Assembly (NCBI RefSeq): GCF_036345155.1
Contig: NZ_CP107772.1
Span: 7,502,001-7,566,000 of the forward strand
DNA length: 64,000 nt
Direction: 5' to 3'
DNA from: Streptomyces sp. NBC_00582
GTDB taxonomy: Bacteria > Actinomycetota > Actinomycetes > Streptomycetales > Streptomycetaceae
Shown: positions 59,282-64,000 of the stretch, in pieces
Layout of the letters: every line of letters begins with the position of its first letter
Position numbering within the stretch: the first letter of the stretch is position 1
Made by a program: the position numbers and the translations under genes
The notes under the pieces: generated by a model
Database searches by the model: none
Told to the model about the DNA's origin: nothing
Seen by the model: the letters and a program-made list of their open reading frames with translations, nothing else

Positions 59282-59822
59282 CCGGAAACGACTCGGTGTC
59301 GTGCCCATACGCCGATGCCGAGTCTGCCGGACGAGGGGCCACCTGGTGCGTGCGCGGGTGGCCTCCGGTCGGTACGCGCAGCTCGGCCCAGACGGTCTTG
59401 CCGGGAGCGGCCGGGCGAGGGATGACGCCCCAGTCGTCCGCGAGGGCGGCGACGAGGAGCAGGCCGCGGCCGGCCTCGGATGCGGAGTCGGGGGTTGGGG
59501 GAGTGGCCGGGGGCTGTTTCTCGGCGCGGGTGTCGGTCACCTCGATGCGGAAGGTGCCCTCGGCTAGGGTGAGTTGGACGTGGAAGTCCCGGCCGGGGAC
59601 GTGGCCGTGGCGTACGGCGTTGGCGCTCAGTTCGGCCGTGATGAGGGTGAGGGTCTCGTTCACCGGGGTCGTGTAGGGATGGCCCCAGTCGTCCAGGCGG
59701 TGCGAGACCAGTCGGCGGGCGAGGCGGGCACCGCGTGGGGTTGAGGTGAAGCGCATGGCGAACTCGCGTTCGGGTGCGAGGTGCTGTGGCATATGCCCGT
59801 TCGGGGGAGTTCCTGACTTCAT
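59208..59822 (-). CDS. ATP-binding protein, HATPase_c_2 (anti-sigma kinase-like)
   Basis: A 204-residue soluble protein of the RsbW/SpoIIAB-like GHKL group. It has the N box in TLITAELSANAVRHG, the G1-type D-T-R in IEVTDTRAE and the G2 box in SEAGRGLLLVAALADDWGV. It likely phosphorylates or binds a partner; such orphan kinases are many in Streptomyces. The start is ATG 59822, with no strong ribosome site. It overlaps the 3' end of pglX by 74 nt in antisense. It stands divergent to the XRE/DUF397 genes, which it commonly accompanies. Confidence 0.88.
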   Translation of the reverse strand: MKSGTPPNGHMPQHLAPEREFAMRFTSTPRGARLARRLVSHRLDDWGHPYTTPVNETLTLITAELSANAVRHGHVPGRDFHVQLTLAEGTFRIEVTDTRAEKQPPATPPTPDSASEAGRGLLLVAALADDWGVIPRPAAPGKTVWAELRVPTGGHPRTHQVAPRPADSASAYGHDTESFPATSSQRRDGLGLRPGAASYGDRRP

Positions 59823-59998
59823 GCGGTCAACGGTCGCGGACTCTGCGTAGCGTTGAACAGGAGCGACGTGCTGACGGGTGCGGGCTGTACACCCGGGCGG
59901 TGCGCTTGTACGTGGTGTGGGGCGTGACCGGTTTCCGGGCCGTGCGTTGGGCGGGCGGAGTCCGGTGGCCGTGATGGTCGTACGGGAGGAGCTGCGGC

Positions 59999-60829
59999 GT
60001 GGACGACGAGGTTCAGCAGCCGGAGTACGAGGTCGGGACGGGCATGCTGTGCGTGTTCGGACGGCAGTTGAAGCTGTTCCGGGATCGCGCGGGCATGGAC
60101 CGCGCGAGGCTCGGCTCGCTGACCGGCTACTCGGCCTCGACTATCGCGTCGTTCGAGCAGGCGAGACGCATTCCGCCGCCGAAGTTCATCGACCAGGCGG
60201 ATGAAGTGCTGGGGGCTGGTGGGGTGCTGAGCGCGAGCAAGGAGGAGGTGGCTCGGGCTCAGTATCCAACGTTCTTTCGGGATGCGGCACGGTTGGAGGC
60301 CAAGGCGGCAGCCCTGCACCTGTACGCGACGAAGGCAGTACCAGGGCTGTTGCAGACGGAAGAGTACGCGCGAGCGGTGTTCTCCATGTGGCGTCCGCTG
60401 CTGGACGAGGGCACCATCAGCCAACGGGTCGCGGCTCGCCTCGCACGCCAGGAGATCTTCTCCCGTGCCCCGATGCCCACCATCAGCTTCGTCATCGAGG
60501 AGTTCGTTCTGCGGCGACCCCTCGGTGGACGGGCCGTTATGCGGGGTCAGTTGGAGCAGATTCTTCTGCACGGGCACCGGCGTAACGTGGAAATCCAGGT
60601 GATGCCGATCGAGCGGGACGAGCATGCTGGGTTGGATGGCCCCTTCACCTTGATCGAGACGCACGAAGGGCAGAGGATCGCCTACGTGGAGGCGTACAAG
60701 GACAGTCGTCTCTATACGGAGCGGAGGCAGGTACGGGAGATCGAGGAGCAGTACGGCATCCTTCGGGCTCAGGCGCTCACTCCGCGCGAGTCCCTGACCC
60801 TCATCGAGAAGTTGCTTGGAGAGAGATGA
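59999..60829 (+). CDS. XRE-family regulator with DUF5753 (Scr1 antitoxin-like)
   Basis: A 276-residue protein starting with GTG and GGAGGAG upstream. Residues about 20-70 are the Xre helix-turn-helix (LKLFRDRAGMDRARLGSLTGYSASTIASFEQ). Residues about 95-270 form the DUF5753 domain (YATKAVPGLLQTEEYARAVF, HRRNVEIQVMPIERDEHAGLDGPFTLIE). These pair with DUF397 proteins in Streptomyces as toxin-antitoxin-like or developmental switch pairs. The next gene begins 4 nt before its stop (ATGA), so both are coupled. Confidence 0.93.
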   Translation: MDDEVQQPEYEVGTGMLCVFGRQLKLFRDRAGMDRARLGSLTGYSASTIASFEQARRIPPPKFIDQADEVLGAGGVLSASKEEVARAQYPTFFRDAARLEAKAAALHLYATKAVPGLLQTEEYARAVFSMWRPLLDEGTISQRVAARLARQEIFSRAPMPTISFVIEEFVLRRPLGGRAVMRGQLEQILLHGHRRNVEIQVMPIERDEHAGLDGPFTLIETHEGQRIAYVEAYKDSRLYTERRQVREIEEQYGILRAQALTPRESLTLIEKLLGER

Positions 60830-61029
60830 ACGCCAAACAGCTCATAGTGCCGGTACCCGAGTCAGCCTGGTTTAGGAGCAGTTACAGCACAGGCTCGGGG
60901 GGTGAATGCCTTGAGGTCGCCGCCCGCCCCGGCGCGGTCCAGGTCCGTGACTCAAAGGACACAACCCGCGCCGCACTCGCCGTAGACCCCACGGCCTGGG
61001 CCGTCTTCGTAGAGTTCGCGGCACTCTGA
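60826..61029 (+). CDS. DUF397 protein, partner of the XRE regulator
   Basis: A 67-residue small protein with the DUF397 pattern WFRSSYSTGSGGECLEVA...VRDSKDTTRAALAVDPTAWAVFVEF. The Cys in GECLEVA is conserved. It starts at ATG 60826 inside the regulator stop. DUF397 proteins are proposed toxin or signalling parts that bind the XRE/DUF5753 partner. No enzymatic residue is known. Confidence 0.93.
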   Translation: MNAKQLIVPVPESAWFRSSYSTGSGGECLEVAARPGAVQVRDSKDTTRAALAVDPTAWAVFVEFAAL

Positions 61030-61298
61030 TTGCAGGGCCTTTCGGCGGGCGTGTGCTTGCCGAGGGCCCTGTGCATGTCCGCCTCCACAGACCTCAGCAG
61101 CCCTCGCGCCCCGCTCACCCGGTGCCGCGTCGGCGTCGGCTGCCGGCCGATCAACGTTCGCCCAGAGACGCTCGGTTCGCGACGGCGATCGCCTTCCCGG
61201 GCGCCGATCGACATCGTGGCGGACCCAGACCGCGCGTCACCGTCACTCGCATAACGAGGCCCCAACGGAGCTGACAGAGTACGGTCCTTGGCGCGCGG

Positions 61299-61311
61299 AC
61301 CTACTGTAGGT
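61299..61311. promoter_or_regulatory. Palindrome ahead of the EcsC-like gene
   Basis: ACCTAC-T-GTAGGT is a perfect 13-nt palindrome ending 8 nt before the ATG at 61320. It is close enough to be an operator or to form a hairpin that hides the ribosome site. The 270-nt region before it (61030-61298) shows no other gene or site. Confidence 0.45.
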
Positions 61312-61318
61312 TCCTGGC

Positions 61319-62194
61319 ATGAATCAGGGTAAAGAGATCGAGAACCCCGAGTCGCGCTTCTCCGCGTTGCTGCTGGCGGCAGCGAAGCTTCCAGGTGTGC
61401 GTATCAACAGGGAGGCCTACCTCCGAAGTGCGTTGGCTCGCCGCTGCTCCGAGGACGACATCCGAAGAGCGATAGAAGAGACGCCCGCTGCGGCGGGCAT
61501 CCCCATCGAGGTTCTCGACAAGGTCGCCAACGACTCCATCCGCTATGAAACCGGTAAGGTCAGCGCTCTCTCCGCCGCTGCCGGGATACCCGGCATCTTC
61601 GCCCTTCCCGCTACCGTGCCCGCCGACCTGGCCCAGTACTTCGGCCACATGCTGCGTATCGCGCAGAAACTCGCGTACCTCTACAGCTGGCCCGATCTGT
61701 TCTCCGACGAGGGTGATGACGTCGATGACGCGACCATGGGGGTGCTCACGCTGTTCTTCGGCGTGATGTTCGGCACCCAGTCGGCGAACGCCGCCGTGGG
61801 GAAGGTCGCGGCGATGATGTCCGAGCAGGCTGCCAAGAAGCTGCCTCAGAAGGCACTCACCAAGGGCCTCATCTATCCCATCGTCAAAAAAGTCGCAGGC
61901 TACCTCGGCGTCAAGATGACAAAGGATTCCTTCGCGAAGAGCGTCTCGAAGGCCATCCCTCTCGTAGGAGCCGCTGTCTCCGGCGGGCTCACTCTTGCGA
62001 CCTACCTTCCGATGGCCAAGAGGCTCAAGAAGCACCTCTCCAGCCTGCCACTGGCGGAACCGTCGCCCCGAGAGACGAACGGCGAAGTCGTGGACGGCGA
62101 AGTCGTGGAAGACCAAGAACCTTTCGCCCCAGCACACGCTGAAGAGCACGACGCGGACACCACTGCCGTCAAGCTGGAGGAACCTCAGTCATGA
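61319..62194 (+). CDS. EcsC-like protein
   Basis: A 291-residue protein. Residues about 75-130 (SIRYETGKVSALSAAAGIPG, ATVPADLAQYFGHMLRIAQKLAYLYSWPDLF) match the EcsC family core. A helical middle follows, with the hydrophobic segments GVLTLFFGVMFGT and ALTKGLIYPIVKKVAGYLGV. The tail from about 245 is acidic with repeated EVVDGEVVED. EcsC proteins are of unclear function and often sit in accessory regions. Bases 61319-61321 are ATG at the 3' edge of the palindrome, and no strong ribosome site is seen. Confidence 0.72.
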   Translation: MNQGKEIENPESRFSALLLAAAKLPGVRINREAYLRSALARRCSEDDIRRAIEETPAAAGIPIEVLDKVANDSIRYETGKVSALSAAAGIPGIFALPATVPADLAQYFGHMLRIAQKLAYLYSWPDLFSDEGDDVDDATMGVLTLFFGVMFGTQSANAAVGKVAAMMSEQAAKKLPQKALTKGLIYPIVKKVAGYLGVKMTKDSFAKSVSKAIPLVGAAVSGGLTLATYLPMAKRLKKHLSSLPLAEPSPRETNGEVVDGEVVEDQEPFAPAHAEEHDADTTAVKLEEPQS

Positions 62195-62241
62195 CAAGGC
62201 GAGCCCCGCGCGAGGGCTCGCTCGTCACCCCGCCTCGCCGA

Positions 62242-62880
62242 TCACCGCGGCCCGCGAGACCCCGTCGGAGCACCAGACACCCGCGGCGGCGCCAGGGTGA
62301 GGATCTCCCGGTCGAAGAAATCGTGGAACCCTTCGCCACGCTCATAAAGTGCGTCGAACCCGGCGTTCGTCTCCCGGATCAGTGAGCGGTCGGTGTACCG
62401 GTTGGCTCCGGCCGCATTTCCGTCCTCGTCGTAAACGACCTCATACATGACCACATCGCCGAGAATCACTACTTCCGGAACCGGGCGACTCTGCTCGATG
62501 TTCGAAATATCGTGAGCGTCGAGAACCTTGATGTCGTCACCCAGGTCCACGCGTACGCGCAGGACGAACAACTCCCACTGCACATACGGCGTGATCGGGA
62601 ATTCCACGACGCGGAGGCGGCGGTGCGCGACCCCCAGATGCGACGCCCGGCGGAGTTCCTGGGCGTAGTCCTCGCGCCTCTCGTCGGCCAGGGACAGGGC
62701 CCGCTCCCAGTCGCCGTCGGCGAAGGCCTCCCAGCTCGGGAAGCCACGCTCCTTGAAGTGCTGGCCGCGCTCGAGCTTGTTGAGGAAGCCGATACCGCTG
62801 GTGTAGAGCCGGCCCAGGTCCGCGTGGTACGTCGGGCGGTCCAGGCGTTCGGAGGTGCCGCCGGGGATGGAGTCAAACAC
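62242..62880 (-). CDS. DUF6879 family protein
   Basis: A 212-residue protein, GTG start at 62880 overlapping the stop of the 89-residue gene by 8 nt. It carries DIKVLDAHDISN near the middle and FHDFFDREILTL near the end, a pattern common in Streptomyces proteins annotated DUF6879. The function is unknown. It runs convergent to the EcsC-like gene with 47 nt between. Confidence 0.82.
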   Translation of the reverse strand: MFDSIPGGTSERLDRPTYHADLGRLYTSGIGFLNKLERGQHFKERGFPSWEAFADGDWERALSLADERREDYAQELRRASHLGVAHRRLRVVEFPITPYVQWELFVLRVRVDLGDDIKVLDAHDISNIEQSRPVPEVVILGDVVMYEVVYDEDGNAAGANRYTDRSLIRETNAGFDALYERGEGFHDFFDREILTLAPPRVSGAPTGSRGPR

Positions 62881-63142
62881 TGGGGATGTCCGGCTTCGCC
62901 GCGATGAGCATGTTCCTGGGGATGACCACGAGGCGTTCGTCCGACCCGATCGAGACCCCGTCGGGCAGCTTCCCGCCGAGTGACTGGGTGAGGTCCCGGC
63001 CGATGACGGCGATGTCGCCGTTGGCCAGCTCCCAGATGTCCGGGCAGTCTGGAGTTCCGGTTGTGATTCCGAGTTCCTGGGGTGTTTTTCCCAGACGCTG
63101 TTTGAAACCTGTGTCCGGGTCCGCTTCCCATGGCCTGGCCAT
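62873..63142 (-). CDS. Small protein coupled to the DUF6879 gene
   Basis: An 89-residue protein, ATG 63142. The sequence MARPWEADPDTGFKQRLGKT, then CPDIWELANGDIAVIGRDLT and ERLVVIPRNMLIAAKPDI, is one I recognise beside DUF6879 genes in Streptomyces. It has one Cys and no signal peptide. The function is unknown. The two genes form one transcript by their 8-nt overlap. Confidence 0.82.
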   Translation of the reverse strand: MARPWEADPDTGFKQRLGKTPQELGITTGTPDCPDIWELANGDIAVIGRDLTQSLGGKLPDGVSIGSDERLVVIPRNMLIAAKPDIPSV

Positions 63143-63370
63143 TTCCGTCGCCCCCTCGATCGGTCAGGATGCCTCACTGTAACGTGCATCTTGCCCGCCT
63201 GACGATGTGTTGGATCCAGCACGCCGGGGTAATGGCGAGGATTGATTCCTCCTTGTCTCATGTCGCGCAGGACCGGAATGATATTGATCGGAAAGAAAAT
63301 CATGTCAACGACTGACAGGTGACACTTTTCATCTGTGCTGTCGGAAAATCGGGTGAACGGAGGGGCGGCT

Positions 63371-63781
63371 GTGGACTCGGAAGTGACCGTGCTCGCACAG
63401 AGCGCGGGGACCACCTTGGTGGCGTTGATGGCAACCGATGCCTGGCACCGTGTGCGCGACGGGGTCACCCAGCTCTGGCGCCGGACGCAACCCGAACGCG
63501 CCGAGACCGTCGCCGCCGAGTTGGAGGCCGGTCGCGAGGACGTGCTGGCCGCCGCGGCGGCGGACGACCAGGAGACCATGGACGAACTGCGCCTTCAGTG
63601 GCAGGGAATGGTGCGGCGGCTGCTCGTCGCCCGGCCCGCCGCCGTCGAGGAACTGCGCGCACTGCTGGACCGACTCGATCCCGACGGGGCGACCGTCCGA
63701 CAGATCAGTCAGCAGGCCACCGCGTCCGGTCAGGCCCGGGTCTACCAAGCGGGACGTGACCAGCACATCGCAGAGCGATGA
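63371..63781 (+). CDS. Small protein with C-terminal YQAGRDQHI motif, upstream of STAND-like gene
   Basis: A 136-residue helical protein from GTG 63371, where GGAGGGG is well placed (an earlier GTG at 63335 is possible). A hydrophobic start (VTVLAQSAGTTLVALMATDAW) is followed by charged helices and, at the end, QISQQATASGQARVYQAGRDQHI. The last motif is repeated near the start of the next protein. The two genes overlap by 4 nt (ATGA). Its short length and helices suggest an adaptor to the next gene product. Confidence 0.75.
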   Translation: MDSEVTVLAQSAGTTLVALMATDAWHRVRDGVTQLWRRTQPERAETVAAELEAGREDVLAAAAADDQETMDELRLQWQGMVRRLLVARPAAVEELRALLDRLDPDGATVRQISQQATASGQARVYQAGRDQHIAER

Positions 63782-64000
63782 CGGGCGGGACGGACGGCCA
63801 CGCCGAGGATCATGGACGGGTCTACCAGTCGCGGGGCGACCAGCACATCACCGAGCACCACCACTACGGCGGGGACGGGCCGGAGCACGGCGGACCGGAC
63901 TCGGTACGCCGCCCGGCGGTCGGCCGGGCCCCCGTCGCGCTGCGCGACCGCAGCGAGGTGATGGAACGCCTGCGGGCAAGCGTCGAGGCGGAGCGTGGCG
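63778..64000 (+). CDS. N-terminus of a probable STAND NTPase (cut by window edge)
   Basis: The first 74 residues of a gene that runs off the right edge. It starts with ATG in the previous stop and reads GRVYQSRGDQHITEHHHYGG, then SVRRPAVGRAPVALRDRSEVMERLRASVEAE. The last part is the lead-in seen before the P-loop of NB-ARC/AAA-type STAND proteins with TPR repeats in Streptomyces, where a GxGGxGKT motif would follow. The Walker motif is beyond the edge, so this is by context. Confidence 0.6.
   Translation, partial: MTGGTDGHAEDHGRVYQSRGDQHITEHHHYGGDGPEHGGPDSVRRPAVGRAPVALRDRSEVMERLRASVEAERG

Noticed and set aside
61030..61298. Short frames between the DUF397 gene and the EcsC-like gene
   Set aside because: Products are Arg/Pro-rich with no ribosome site; no similarity recognised.
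62469..63579. Long minus-strand frame spanning the DUF6879 gene and beyond 63142
   Set aside because: The part upstream of 62880 is in a different frame from the 89-residue gene and shows no coding character; the DUF6879 homology begins at 62880.

Overview
The window is a high-GC actinobacterial chromosome segment, most likely Streptomyces. Evidence: strong G/C bias at third codon positions, many GTG starts, translationally coupled genes with 1-8 nt overlaps, a KstR-type regulator, an F420-dependent oxidoreductase, an XRE/DUF397 pair, a Pgl (phage growth limitation) gene pair, and an RNase P RNA of actinobacterial type. No tRNA, rRNA or CRISPR array was seen.

Layout. 1-7.1 kb: edge of a metallo-beta-lactamase-fold gene, an aldehyde dehydrogenase plus ferredoxin pair, a TPP-riboswitch-like RNA ahead of a GyrB-like ATPase, then kstR divergent from a glycosyltransferase / methyltransferase / prenyltransferase-like operon. 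7.1-16.2 kb: mostly minus-strand genes (small membrane protein, LLM oxidoreductase, secreted small protein, membrane protein, a broken TnpB insertion element, a cell-wall amidase, an ECF sigma factor with a coupled membrane protein, a drug exporter). 16.4-24.2 kb: a second MFS exporter with an extra C-terminal domain, a methyltransferase, a two-component system, and a MaoC hydratase / zinc dehydrogenase / SDR operon. The last operon carries a perfect KstR consensus site just downstream of a good promoter, and so does the kstR intergenic region. These sites tie together loci 17 kb apart in steroid or branched lipid breakdown.

24.3-34.9 kb is core and household: a Nif3-like protein, a zinc-ribbon protein using a CTG start, an RNase H / histidine phosphatase fusion with an expanded repeat linker, KDPG aldolase, YaaA, a DUF4260-TetR operon with two clear operators, an AraC regulator, an EamA transporter and rnpB.

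34.9-64 kb is accessory conflict DNA. A roughly 2,700-residue secreted Rhs/YD-repeat protein ends in a HINT domain and a DddA-like (SCP1.201-like) deaminase toxin domain. It is divergent from a 1,059-residue secreted repeat protein. A defence island follows: a nuclease-DUF2075 helicase, a small island protein, a PD-(D/E)xK-like protein, pglW and pglX. After that come an ATP-binding/XRE/DUF397 module, an EcsC-like protein, a DUF6879 pair, and the start of what looks like a STAND NTPase operon cut by the window edge. PglY and PglZ are not in the window.
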